From contig NZ_CP072844.1 in the NCBI RefSeq assembly GCF_017948405.1, positions 1,426,001-1,490,000 of the forward strand: a DNA stretch of 64,000 bases, in the 5' to 3' direction. This document shows, in pieces, positions 1 through 8,051 of this stretch. The stretch is from Psychrosphaera aestuarii. GTDB taxonomy: Bacteria > Pseudomonadota > Gammaproteobacteria > Enterobacterales > Alteromonadaceae. The first letter of the stretch is position 1. Each line of letters opens with the position of its first letter. The notes beneath the pieces are model-generated. The model had not been told where the DNA came from. It made no database searches and saw nothing but the letters and a program-made list of their open reading frames with translations. The position numbers and the translations under genes are program-made.

Positions 1-2
1 AT

Positions 3-1073
3 GTATTAGCCTTTTCTAGTGATAAAGGTTTGGCGTCTATGCATATTCTTTACATCCGCGATCAAAAAGTATTGGGGAGTAAAAACTACTCGCCAACAGT
101 GCCGGCTAATTCGGAGCCAAGCGAGATAATAACCTCGTTTATCAGTCAATTTTATTTAAATGGGATTGGCGGTCAAAGTATACCGAAAACCATTATTGTA
201 CCGCCTGAAACAGAAGATCTTGAGGAGCTTGAAGCGGCGATAGCTAAAGTTCGTAATGCTAAGGTGGAGTTAGTAAAACCAAGGCGTGGTGAAAAGTTTA
301 AGTATTATCAATTAGCTCAAAAAAATGCCGATATTGACTTAGCGACTAAGTTAGCGGATGGGCGAGCAATTAGCACTAAGTACAAAGAATTATGTGAAGT
401 GCTAAAAGTGCCGAGCATTGAGCGTATGGAGTGTTTTGATATTAGCCATACGTTTGGTGAATATCCTATCGCATCTTGCGTTGTATTTGGCCCTGAAGGG
501 CCACAAAAGTCGGCTTACCGACGATATAATGTAAAAGGTGTAAAAGGTGGTGATGATTATGGAGCCATGGAGTTTGCGCTAAATAAACGGTATAAAAACG
601 TTGAGAGCGTTGAAAATGTGCCAGACGTGCTTTTTATAGACGGTGGTAAAGGACAGTTAAATAAAGCTGAAGCCTTTTTCGCAAACTGGCCGCATGAGAA
701 AACCCCAATCATTGCAGGCGTTGCAAAAGGAGAGGGGCGCAAAGCCGGCTTAGAAATACTATATTTAAACGGTGGTGAAATAGAAATAGATTTGCCACCG
801 ACATCTATGGCCTTGCACCTTATTCAACATATTCGCGATGAGTCGCATCGATTTGCTATTACAGGACACCGAGCTAAACGCGGCAAGGCCAAAACACAAT
901 CGTTACTGCAAGATATACCAGGGGTTGGTGCTAAACGACGACAAATGCTATTGAAGAACTTTGGAGGTTTACAAGGAGTAATGTCGGCTAAAGCAGAAGA
1001 TTTTGCAAAAGTTTCAGGAATTAGCAAACAATTGGCTCAAGATATACATGCCTTCTTGCATGACAAGGATTAA
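3..1073 (+). CDS. uvrC: UvrABC excinuclease subunit C, C-terminal part (5' end outside window)
   Basis: UvrC makes the incisions in nucleotide excision repair after UvrA/UvrB damage recognition. The reading frame is open from base 3, so the apparent TTG/ATG starts near 30 and 39 are internal and the true start lies upstream. About 356 of the usual ~600 residues are present. They hold the RNase H-like 5'-incision domain, with the expected acidic residues in FDISHT, DDYGAM and FIDGGKGQL and the histidine in DESHRFAITGHR, followed by a C-terminal helix-hairpin-helix region (DIPGVGAKRR). The N-terminal GIY-YIG nuclease and most of the UVR motif are missing only because of the window edge. pgsA follows 50 bp downstream, the usual gammaproteobacterial order. 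Confidence 0.97.
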   Translation, partial: VLAFSSDKGLASMHILYIRDQKVLGSKNYSPTVPANSEPSEIITSFISQFYLNGIGGQSIPKTIIVPPETEDLEELEAAIAKVRNAKVELVKPRRGEKFKYYQLAQKNADIDLATKLADGRAISTKYKELCEVLKVPSIERMECFDISHTFGEYPIASCVVFGPEGPQKSAYRRYNVKGVKGGDDYGAMEFALNKRYKNVESVENVPDVLFIDGGKGQLNKAEAFFANWPHEKTPIIAGVAKGEGRKAGLEILYLNGGEIEIDLPPTSMALHLIQHIRDESHRFAITGHRAKRGKAKTQSLLQDIPGVGAKRRQMLLKNFGGLQGVMSAKAEDFAKVSGISKQLAQDIHAFLHDKD

Positions 1074-1123
1074 ATAGGCATCATCTACACTAAATCCCCA
1101 AAACAATAATGTAGTAATTTTTT

Positions 1124-1717
1124 ATGTGGAATATTCCGAATATTTTAACGTCGTTTCGTATCTTTTTAATTCCAGTCATGGTTTATTTTTATTATTTACC
1201 GGCCGACGTATACGAATGGAAATATTTTGTAACTGCATTTATATTTTGGTTCGCAGCAATAACGGACGCACTTGATGGTTATTTGGCTCGAAAATTAGAC
1301 CAATCTACACCGTTCGGTGCATTTTTTGATCCTGTTGCAGACAAGGTCATGGTGGCCGTAGCCTTTATCGTAGCAGTAGACGACTATGCCAATGCTTGGG
1401 TCGCAGTACCGGCAATGATAATAGTCGGGCGTGAAATAGTTATTTCAGCACTTCGCGAGTGGATGGCTCAAATGGGTCACAGTGATGATGTTTCAGTTTC
1501 TATGGTCGGTAAGTTTAAAACGGCGGCGCAAATGTTAGCCTTAATTGGTTTGCTGTGGCATCCAAATGAATATTGGGTATTTGAAGGTTGGCTTTTAGGT
1601 CCTCTGTTAGATTATGCAACCTGGTTCTTTTTATATACAGCAACGATTTTAACGATTTGGTCATTGTTTATATACTTTAAAGCGGCTTGGCCAATCATAT
1701 CGGGTAAAAAAGTTTGA
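1124..1717 (+). CDS. pgsA: CDP-diacylglycerol-glycerol-3-phosphate 3-phosphatidyltransferase
   Basis: Makes phosphatidylglycerophosphate from CDP-diacylglycerol and glycerol-3-phosphate in the inner membrane, the committed step to phosphatidylglycerol and cardiolipin. At 197 residues it matches the family length. The CDP-alcohol phosphotransferase motif D-G-x2-A-R-x8-G-x3-D-x3-D is visible as DALDGYLARK followed by GAFFDPVADKVM (about residues 48-72). Several hydrophobic helices span the rest. The ATG at 1124 opens directly with the conserved MWNIPNILT start. It lies 50 bp after uvrC and upstream of a tRNA cluster, an arrangement conserved in many gammaproteobacteria. Confidence 0.97.
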   Translation: MWNIPNILTSFRIFLIPVMVYFYYLPADVYEWKYFVTAFIFWFAAITDALDGYLARKLDQSTPFGAFFDPVADKVMVAVAFIVAVDDYANAWVAVPAMIIVGREIVISALREWMAQMGHSDDVSVSMVGKFKTAAQMLALIGLLWHPNEYWVFEGWLLGPLLDYATWFFLYTATILTIWSLFIYFKAAWPIISGKKV

Positions 1718-1784
1718 TTTTTGAGCGTGTGAGCTAAAAAAGCATCAAACAGCATAAAATTGTCATTTTTATTGCAATTAGCAG

Positions 1785-1812
1785 TTGACTACAAACAATC
1801 AAAATGTAGAAT
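1785..1812 (+). promoter_or_regulatory. sigma70-type promoter of the tRNA cluster
   Basis: TTGACT (1785-1790) and TAGAAT (1807-1812) are separated by 16 bp and followed by a GC-rich GCG discriminator. The first tRNA starts 58 bp after the -10. A GC-rich discriminator is typical of stringently controlled tRNA promoters. Seen by eye only. Confidence 0.6.
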
Positions 1813-1869
1813 GCGTTTCCGTTGTCAGCGATGACAGCAAAGAAGTCTGAGAAGACGTTTGTAAGTGAT

Positions 1870-1945
1870 GCGAGTGTAGCTCAGCTGGTAGAGCGCAACC
1901 TTGCCAAGGTTGAGGTCACGAGTTCGAACCTCGTTACTCGCTCCA
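1870..1945 (+). tRNA. tRNA-Gly (GCC)
   Basis: A 76-nt cloverleaf with encoded CCA. The acceptor stem pairs GCGAGTG with TACTCGC, the anticodon loop reads TTGCCAA (GCC), and the T-loop is TTCGAAC. First of four near-identical Gly genes in the cluster; it differs from the others at acceptor position 7 (GTG versus GTA) and in the T-loop. Confidence 0.97.
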
Positions 1946-1970
1946 AACAAACGTAGTCAAGCAATAGCTT

Positions 1971-2044
1971 GGCGGGTTGGCAGAGTGGCTATGCAGCGGA
2001 TTGCAAATCCGTGGACCTCGGTTCGACTCCGGGACCCGCCTCCA
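1971..2044 (+). tRNA. tRNA-Cys (GCA)
   Basis: A 74-nt cloverleaf with encoded CCA. The acceptor stem pairs GGCGGGT with ACCCGCC, the anticodon loop is TTGCAAA (GCA), and the T-loop is GTTCGACTC. The only Cys gene in the cluster, between the first Gly and first Leu genes, as in glyW-cysT-leuZ of enterobacteria. Confidence 0.97.
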
Positions 2045-2065
2045 TGACTTCTTAAAATTAGTGTC

Positions 2066-2152
2066 GCCCGGGTGGTGAAATTGGTAGACACAAGGGATTT
2101 AAAATCCCTCGCTTAACAAAGCGTGCCGGTTCAAGTCCGGCCCCGGGCACCA
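2066..2152 (+). tRNA. tRNA-Leu (TAA)
   Basis: An 87-nt class II tRNA with a long variable arm and encoded CCA. The acceptor stem pairs GCCCGGG with CCCGGGC, and the anticodon stem-loop GGGATTTAAAATCCC gives TAA. The gene and its downstream flank (ATTTACTGCTTAGCAGTAAG) recur at 2484. Confidence 0.97.
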
Positions 2153-2211
2153 TTTACTGCTTAGCAGTAAGATGAATGGAACATACCAGAACCATTCGTT
2201 ATCTATGTGAC

Positions 2212-2287
2212 GCGAGTATAGCTCAGCTGGTAGAGCGCAACCTTGCCAAGGTTGAGGTCACGAGTTCGAGCCTCGTTACTCGCTCCA
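2212..2287 (+). tRNA. tRNA-Gly (GCC), second copy
   Basis: A 76-nt gene with encoded CCA, acceptor GCGAGTA/TACTCGC and anticodon loop TTGCCAA. Identical by eye to the copies at 2347 and 2649, which points to recent tandem duplication or gene conversion. Confidence 0.97.
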
Positions 2288-2346
2288 ATTTAGATTGGTA
2301 CAAAACATTAATTATGTGTAACTATGCAATGAAAGTTGTATGTGAC

Positions 2347-2422
2347 GCGAGTATAGCTCAGCTGGTAGAGCGCAACCTTGCCAAGGTTGAGGTCACGAGT
2401 TCGAGCCTCGTTACTCGCTCCA
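2347..2422 (+). tRNA. tRNA-Gly (GCC), third copy
   Basis: Same 76-nt sequence as 2212-2287, preceded by the same TATGTGAC flank. Encoded CCA present. Confidence 0.97.
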
Positions 2423-2483
2423 AATTTTAAAGCTAGGAATAGCTTAAGTAGAGTGCCAACTTTACTATAAAAATACCCCCGAT

Positions 2484-2570
2484 GCCCGGGTGGTGAAATT
2501 GGTAGACACAAGGGATTTAAAATCCCTCGCTTAACAAAGCGTGCCGGTTCAAGTCCGGCCCCGGGCACCA
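2484..2570 (+). tRNA. tRNA-Leu (TAA), second copy
   Basis: Same 87-nt sequence as 2066-2152, followed by the same CATTTACTGCTTAGCAGTAAG flank. The duplicated unit therefore includes intergenic DNA. Confidence 0.97.
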
Positions 2571-2648
2571 TTTACTGCTTAGCAGTAAGGTTAAATGAAA
2601 CATACCAGGTTCATTTAATTAGATAAATTGCACTAAAGTGTATGTGAC

Positions 2649-2724
2649 GCGAGTATAGCTCAGCTGGTAGAGCGCAACCTTGCCAAGGTTGAGGTCACGA
2701 GTTCGAGCCTCGTTACTCGCTCCA
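2649..2724 (+). tRNA. tRNA-Gly (GCC), fourth copy
   Basis: Last gene of the cluster, with the same 76-nt sequence as copies two and three and the TATGTGAC upstream flank. Encoded CCA present. Confidence 0.97.
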
Positions 2725-2822
2725 ATATCTACAATGATTATTCTATCTATAGCAAATCAAAAAAACACAAACCCACTGCAGTTCTAGTAGGCTTTAGCTA
2801 AAGTTAAGCACTAGAATCAATA

Positions 2823-3725
2823 CTATTCGTGTTTTGAGTCATTCGACGCCAAACTGTCCTGTTGTTTCGCAAATCCGACATTGCTACTACGAATATGTAA
2901 ATCGCGTTGTGGGAAAGGAATTTCAATGTTATTTGCTCGCAAAGCGTCATCAAGGGCCCATAAATAATCTGACATCAATGCCGTTGGTCGTTTAACTTGT
3001 TCATGCGAGACCCAAACACCTAAGGTAAAGTTAATTGAGCTGTCACCAAAACCAGTCATCCAGACTATTGGCTGTCGGCCTGGCATTGTAAGTGTGTAAT
3101 TTACCGCCTTAGCAGCCTCAAGCGCGGCTTTTTTAACTATTTCCTTATCAGACCCATAAGCGACACCAAAAGGGATTCTAAAGCGTCTCACGTTGTCAGC
3201 AAGTGTCCAGTTGGTGACAATGCCCGAGACCAAATCCGCATTTGGAATTAAAATATCAATATTATCGTTAGTTCGGACTAGGGTGGCTCGCATATTGATT
3301 TCAATAACTTCGCCTACCAAGCCCGAACTTACTTCAATAAAGTCACCAACCTTTAAACTTCGCTCAAGCATTATCATGAGGCCAGATACGAAGTTATTCA
3401 CCATGCCCTGTAAACCTAGGCCGATACCTATACCTAGTGCGCTGGCCATGATTGCCAACTCAGTGACTTTAAAGCCCAACATGGTTAGCGCGATAATAAA
3501 GCCGATAAATAAAACCAGGTAGTGGATAATTCGACTGATGATGTACAGGTGATGACTACTGGTATTGCCTTTTTGTTTTGCAATACGATTAAAACCAGCT
3601 TGCAAAATTTTGCTAACGATAGATGTAATAATAAGTACAACAAAAAACGATAAAAGTTGACCGAGTTTTAAACTGTACTCTCCAACTTTAAATAACTGTA
3701 CGTCGAGCCATGCGGCATCAATCAT
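2823..3725 (-). CDS. small-conductance mechanosensitive channel (MscS family)
   Basis: A 300-residue inner-membrane channel that would open under membrane tension and release solutes on hypo-osmotic shock. The N-terminus has two to three hydrophobic helices. The MscS pore helix follows as ALGIGIGLGLQGMVNNFVSG (about residues 135-154), then the beta domain (LKVGDFIEV, IPNADL) and a mixed C-terminal vestibule domain. The length fits the ~290-residue MscS class. It lies 9 bp downstream of the CorA-type gene on the same strand, so the two are probably co-transcribed. Whether it is the main MscS or a paralogue cannot be told here. Confidence 0.93.
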   Translation of the reverse strand: MIDAAWLDVQLFKVGEYSLKLGQLLSFFVVLIITSIVSKILQAGFNRIAKQKGNTSSHHLYIISRIIHYLVLFIGFIIALTMLGFKVTELAIMASALGIGIGLGLQGMVNNFVSGLMIMLERSLKVGDFIEVSSGLVGEVIEINMRATLVRTNDNIDILIPNADLVSGIVTNWTLADNVRRFRIPFGVAYGSDKEIVKKAALEAAKAVNYTLTMPGRQPIVWMTGFGDSSINFTLGVWVSHEQVKRPTALMSDYLWALDDALRANNIEIPFPQRDLHIRSSNVGFAKQQDSLASNDSKHE

Positions 3726-3734
3726 TGTGAACTC

Positions 3735-4706
3735 CTAAAGCCAGTTTTTCTTTTTAAATAAACCAATTAAAGCAACCGCGATTAACGCCATAACCCCAAT
3801 TAAAATAAAATATCCATTCTCTACTTTTAGCTCTGGAATATAGTCAAAATTCATTCCATATAAGCCAGCTAAAAAGCTCAGAGGAACAAAAACAGCGGTG
3901 ATTACCGTCAATACCCTCATCGTTTCATTTAATTGGTGTGAGGTCACAGAAAGATAACCATCGACTAAGTCCCCACAAATGTCGTAGTAAAGTTGCGACA
4001 AACTCAGCAACCGATCTAATCGCTCGTTCAAATCATTGACCATATGGATTTCTTTGTCGGTAATTATTTGTGTATCGTCATCGTCAATATAAGACGCCAA
4101 AGCTTTACCTATATTTACATGGTAACTAAAGGCTCTGCGAAGCTTGACCAAACGAGAGCGATAAGTAGTAATTTGTCGCATTAACGAGTCGGAACCCTTT
4201 TTCTGAAATTTGTCTTCGATAATTTCCAACTCAGTTTCGAAGTCCAATAACTCACTTAGGTATAAGCCACAGCTGTAGTGGAATATACGAATCGCCAAAT
4301 GCACAGGACTGCGCTTTAAATACTTAGTACCGCTGTCGTTGAACATAGCATTGATTGCTTTCGACTCTTTGTTATGACGTGATATAAAAATACGATCGCC
4401 AATGAAAAAGCTAATTTGAAGATGTTCAAATATTAGCCCCGGTTGTGCTTTATAAATTCCCCGGTATAAAAGAAACAAATAATCTTTAAACAGCTCAATT
4501 TTCGGAGGGTGTCGATCACGCTGGGCATCTGTGATTGCCAATGAATGGCAACCTAAACTAGCTAGTAATTTAGCTTCGGATTTTAAATCCTCATCTGAAA
4601 TATCAATCCAAATCATAGAGTCACTGTCAGACTTCCACTGTTCGATGAGTTCGCTACCTGCAATTTGGCTTTTTCCCTTTGCATCAATTAGCATGCAATT
4701 AATCAT
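3735..4706 (-). CDS. CorA-family divalent cation transporter (ZntB-like)
   Basis: A 323-residue protein of the CorA/ZntB family, moving Mg2+ or Zn2+ across the inner membrane as a pentamer. A long soluble alpha/beta N-terminal domain is followed by a coiled helix (about 175-260) and two C-terminal transmembrane segments. The signature GMN sits at the end of TM1 (SFLAGLYGMNFDYIPE) and the chain ends in a basic KKKNWL tail. CorA and ZntB both carry GMN, so the cation cannot be assigned. The start MINCMLIDAKGK is the first in-frame ATG. First gene of a likely pair with the MscS gene. Confidence 0.9.
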   Translation of the reverse strand: MINCMLIDAKGKSQIAGSELIEQWKSDSDSMIWIDISDEDLKSEAKLLASLGCHSLAITDAQRDRHPPKIELFKDYLFLLYRGIYKAQPGLIFEHLQISFFIGDRIFISRHNKESKAINAMFNDSGTKYLKRSPVHLAIRIFHYSCGLYLSELLDFETELEIIEDKFQKKGSDSLMRQITTYRSRLVKLRRAFSYHVNIGKALASYIDDDDTQIITDKEIHMVNDLNERLDRLLSLSQLYYDICGDLVDGYLSVTSHQLNETMRVLTVITAVFVPLSFLAGLYGMNFDYIPELKVENGYFILIGVMALIAVALIGLFKKKNWL

Positions 4707-4964
4707 ATTGCTGTCCTAAGTAAAAATATTGTTACCGCATAATTATTTTCGTTATAGCAGTAGTTTAGCTCAAGTAAAACAAAAGATTTGATATTCATAG
4801 TGACAGAAATTAGCCAAGCAAATTCAAAATAATTGGCGTGAGTGATTCAAATTTTCCGAAAAATAGATTAATTTACGCAACCAACACTGCACGGCAACTC
4901 CTGTTGATGTATAATGCCGGGCTAATTAATCGCTGAAAATCATTCAATATAAAAAGAGACTAAG

Positions 4965-5687
4965 ATGGGAAGAGCTTACCAAAACCGCAAAGAGTCAATG
5001 GCTAAAACAGCTAATATGAAAACAAAGGTTTACTCCAAGTATGGAAAAGAAATCTATGTGATTGCAAAAAATGGCGGTGGTGACCCGGATACAAATATAG
5101 CGCTAAAAAACATTATTGAACGTGCGAAAAAAGATCAGGTACCAGCGCATGTAATTAAAAATGCGATTGATAAAGCGGCTGGTGGTGCAGGGGAAGATTA
5201 TTCTCCAGCTCGTTACGAAGGTTTTGGACCTGGTGGCTGTATGGTAATCGTGGATTGTTTAACTGATAACAACAACCGCACTATCATGGAAGTTCGTAAC
5301 AGCTTTACTAAAACAAACTCAAAACTAGGTGCGCAAGGCTCAGCCGCTCATATGTTTGATCATGTTGCCCTGTTTGTTTTTGACGGTAACGACGAAGACG
5401 AAGTGTTAGAAGCGCTAATGATGGCGGATGTTGACGTGACAGACGTTGAATGTGAAGACGGAAAGATCACAGTTACAGCGCCTCATACAGAGTACAACAA
5501 TGTAAAAACTGCGTTGGAAGAAGCTTTTGAAGGTGTTGACTTTGATGTTCAAGAAATCTCTTGGGAACCACAAACAACAACGCCAGTGACGGGTGACGAC
5601 GTAGCCATGTTTGAGAAGTTTATGGACATGCTTGAAAATTGTGAAGACGTGCAAGATGTTTATCATAATGCAGAAATCGAAGGCTAA
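4965..5687 (+). CDS. YebC/PmpR (TACO1-like) family protein
   Basis: A 240-residue member of the YebC family. These proteins were described as DNA-binding regulators and more recently as factors that help translation of difficult (e.g. proline-rich) stretches. It has the usual start ([16 protein letters not shown]), the conserved [15 protein letters not shown] and RYEGFGPGG segments, and an acidic C-terminus. The sequence is closer to the secondary YebC/YeeN-like paralogue of Vibrio and Shewanella than to RuvC-linked YebC, and no ruv genes are nearby, which supports the paralogue reading. A Rho-independent terminator follows at 5795. Confidence 0.92.
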   Translation: MGRAYQNRKESMAKTANMKTKVYSKYGKEIYVIAKNGGGDPDTNIALKNIIERAKKDQVPAHVIKNAIDKAAGGAGEDYSPARYEGFGPGGCMVIVDCLTDNNNRTIMEVRNSFTKTNSKLGAQGSAAHMFDHVALFVFDGNDEDEVLEALMMADVDVTDVECEDGKITVTAPHTEYNNVKTALEEAFEGVDFDVQEISWEPQTTTPVTGDDVAMFEKFMDMLENCEDVQDVYHNAEIEG

Positions 5688-5794
5688 TTGATCGTAGCAA
5701 TTAAGTCGTTTAAAGGTTTCAATTAAGTTTTTTATTTTAAATAAGTTGTTTAAACCTGACGATTTGATCTTCGAAAAATTCAAAAAAAATAATA

Positions 5795-5825
5795 AAGCTC
5801 TGCCAATTTGGTGGGGCTTTTTTTG
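5795..5825 (+). terminator. Rho-independent terminator after the YebC-family gene
   Basis: A 10-bp stem AAGCTCTGCC/GGTGGGGCTT (with G-T pairs) around an AATTT loop, then a run of T. It faces the convergent pseudouridine synthase gene. Confidence 0.8.
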
Positions 5826-5901
5826 TGAATAGATTGAAATTGAATGGTTATAGAGAGATGTTTCGAGTCATAGCGAAACTGAAACTAATATTGTCATAAC
5901 T

Positions 5902-6573
5902 TCAGAATGGACTCGGTGAGTAAAAGTGCATATTTTCATTAGACTTAGGGTGAAAAAATGACAAAGAGGTAGCGTGTAACATGAGCCGTTCAGCCTTAGA
6001 ATACGAATCTGCTAAATCATAGAGATCGCATCCAATAATAGGGTGACCAATGGCCAAACTGTGCAGCCGAAGCTGGTGCGTACGTCCTGTTATCGGCTCA
6101 AATTGCACATGCGAGGTGTTAGTGTTAGCGTTATAACTTAGCACTTGATAGTGGCTGGTAGCCGGCTTGCCAGTGTCATAACAGACTTTTTGTAACGGAA
6201 ACCCATCTACATCTTTAATTAACGGAAAAGTAATCTCACCTTGAGTGTCTGCTAGTTGCCCATCTAATATTGCTTCGTAGTATTTTTTAACTGACCGTTG
6301 TGCAAACTGCTCACACAACTGTTTATTGGTCTCTTTGTTTAACGCCAGTAACATTAAACCGGAAGTACCAAAGTCCAGACGGTGAATTAACGTGGCGGTT
6401 GGGTATTGCTGAACAATACGATAATGAACCGAGTCTTTGTTTAGTGGGTGTTTACCTGACAAGCTGAGTAATTTGGATGGTTTGTTGATCACAATAAAAT
6501 CAGGGTCTTCGTATTCAACCCGAATATCTTCTAAACACGGCGGAACAATAAACGTGTCGGGTTGCGGCTGCAT
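5902..6573 (-). CDS. RluA-family RNA pseudouridine synthase
   Basis: Isomerises uridine to pseudouridine in rRNA or tRNA. The catalytic motif HRLDFGTSG is clear and is followed by the conserved RSVKKYYEAILDG and GRTHQLRLH blocks. There is no S4 RNA-binding domain, as in the short RluA/TruC types. The frame is open back to 6636, but that start lies inside the SEC-C gene upstream. ATG at 6573 (MQPQPDTFIVPP) gives 223 residues, begins 11 bp after the SEC-C stop and is preferred. The target uridine cannot be predicted. Likely co-transcribed with the SEC-C gene. Confidence 0.9.
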   Translation of the reverse strand: MQPQPDTFIVPPCLEDIRVEYEDPDFIVINKPSKLLSLSGKHPLNKDSVHYRIVQQYPTATLIHRLDFGTSGLMLLALNKETNKQLCEQFAQRSVKKYYEAILDGQLADTQGEITFPLIKDVDGFPLQKVCYDTGKPATSHYQVLSYNANTNTSHVQFEPITGRTHQLRLHSLAIGHPIIGCDLYDLADSYSKAERLMLHATSLSFFHPKSNENMHFYSPSPF

Positions 6574-6583
6574 GGTCAGTGAA

Positions 6584-6922
6584 TTACCCGCAGCACTTTT
6601 TGTACTTTTTCCCGCTGCCACAAAAGCAAGGGTCATTACGCGAAGGGGTTTTCTCTACCGTCACTGTGGTTGCTTTATTGAGTAATGTAGTGAGCTGCTC
6701 AATTGATTCTTGTGCATTTTCAGAAGTATTCACTTCAATATTTGCAAATAACTGGTGCTCGCTAAGTTGTTGTTCAATTTCTACTTTTCTCGCTTCAGAG
6801 GTGACAACGAGTTCCAGTGGGTATTTTTTACTGCCTGCCTTTTTTGACACATTCGGTTGGTAGCTTTTAATATGATTTTGTCTTGCGTCTTGGCGACCTT
6901 TAAAGAAAAACTTGTCTGACAT
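6584..6922 (-). CDS. SEC-C motif protein (PBPRA1643 family)
   Basis: A 112-residue protein ending in a SEC-C zinc-binding motif ([17 protein letters not shown]), the module also found at the SecA C-terminus. The first ~85 residues are charged alpha/beta sequence without a recognised catalytic site. It matches the small SWIM/SEC-C family described in Photobacterium and Vibrio. Function unknown; the motif suggests zinc-dependent protein or nucleic-acid contact. It is directly upstream of the pseudouridine synthase gene. Confidence 0.85.
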   Translation of the reverse strand: MSDKFFFKGRQDARQNHIKSYQPNVSKKAGSKKYPLELVVTSEARKVEIEQQLSEHQLFANIEVNTSENAQESIEQLTTLLNKATTVTVEKTPSRNDPCFCGSGKKYKKCCG

Positions 6923-7024
6923 GTTTGGAGTCCAAATAGAGTTTTGTTTGAAAAGGCATTACGCCTTTCTGATTGCCAAAATTATACCACACAGATAGAG
7001 CATAGTGAGCGAAGATACGCGATA

Positions 7025-7837
7025 TTAAAGGATTGTTTGATGTTCAAGCCAATCTACATGATATTGCCACTGAGCTTTGTGAATACGTGTATTTTGATGA
7101 AGCACCCAATCTTCCGAGTTAGCAAAAGGTCCTTTCCGACAAAGCGGGCAATATCCTTTTTGGTTATATTTAAATGTCGTTAGTCTCGATTTAATACTGT
7201 GGACATTATTGTCTGAATAAACGTAAATATCACTGGCTTCATGTTTTACGCACTTGTCTCTATCCACGTTGCGAATTAAATAGTGCTTAAATAAAGACAC
7301 GTCAAAAGCTTCACTACCGATAAACTCAACGAGACCGCTAGTATTACTGTTGCTTTCAACAATTGGCGTTAAGCTGGTTTCTATATGCCAGTGGCTATAG
7401 GGCTTTACAGATTTGGTGGTGATATAACAAAGGCGTTCGCCATTACTAGATAGTAACCATTTAAAACTGTGTTTTAAAAAGTGATACAACAGGTTTCGGT
7501 TCATGAGGTTAGCGGTTTTATTTCGCTCTTTTTGATATTGTGCGTACGTTTTTTGAGTAGGCACCAAAGGATGATTAAAAATCACAATGTCAGCGTGATT
7601 GGACGGTAACTGCTGGACACTCTTTGCGTTGGTTATATCAATGCCATGAAAAACTGAGACGCCAGCAAGCAATAAATCGTCTAATGCATTACTTTTGTAC
7701 TTGCTTCTTAATGTCGACTCACTGTCGTAGGTTGACGCAATGAGGTTTTCAGGCGCGACATGAGCCAAAAGCGCTCGAGAAAAGCTAAGATCGCCGTCGC
7801 CAATGGTGAGTATTCGAGCGTTTGTCGGTAAATACAT
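7025..7837 (-). CDS. DUF2431 Rossmann-like methyltransferase with C-terminal zinc finger
   Basis: A 270-residue protein whose N-terminus (RILTIGDGDLSFSRAL, about residues 8-23) is the SAM-binding motif of the DUF2431 family. That family includes yeast Bmt5, which methylates N3 of a uridine in 25S rRNA. HADIVIFNHPLV (about 82-93) is the usual motif IV-like segment. Near the C-terminus a C2H2-like finger is visible: CPLC, then two histidines in VLHQNTRIH (about 235-255). The enzyme is therefore probably a SAM-dependent RNA methyltransferase, but the substrate is unknown. Bacterial members are sporadic, and the finger is unusual. Confidence 0.8.
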   Translation of the reverse strand: MYLPTNARILTIGDGDLSFSRALLAHVAPENLIASTYDSESTLRSKYKSNALDDLLLAGVSVFHGIDITNAKSVQQLPSNHADIVIFNHPLVPTQKTYAQYQKERNKTANLMNRNLLYHFLKHSFKWLLSSNGERLCYITTKSVKPYSHWHIETSLTPIVESNSNTSGLVEFIGSEAFDVSLFKHYLIRNVDRDKCVKHEASDIYVYSDNNVHSIKSRLTTFKYNQKGYCPLCRKGPFANSEDWVLHQNTRIHKAQWQYHVDWLEHQTIL

Positions 7838-8051
7838 GTAAATAGCTTCAAAAAAGAACGTTGTGAAATTGTATCAAATCCAAAACGCCTGCGATATAAA
7901 GTAAAGACGTGCTAAAGGATAATCTAACTTACACAAAGCCATTATGTAATATAAGTTTGATTCAAAGCATTGTCGCTTACCTAGAGTTATTGATGACATT
8001 AGTGTTAAATTTCAATACTATTACCGGAACTCAATTAATTAGATAGTTGCT

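Noticed and set aside
2176..2430. Plus-strand frame across the tRNA cluster
   Set aside because: It consists of repeated translations of tRNA-Gly genes and flanks; not a protein gene.
6574..6636. Longer N-terminus for the pseudouridine synthase
   Set aside because: It overlaps the end of the SEC-C gene out of frame and has no family similarity; ATG 6573 fits better.
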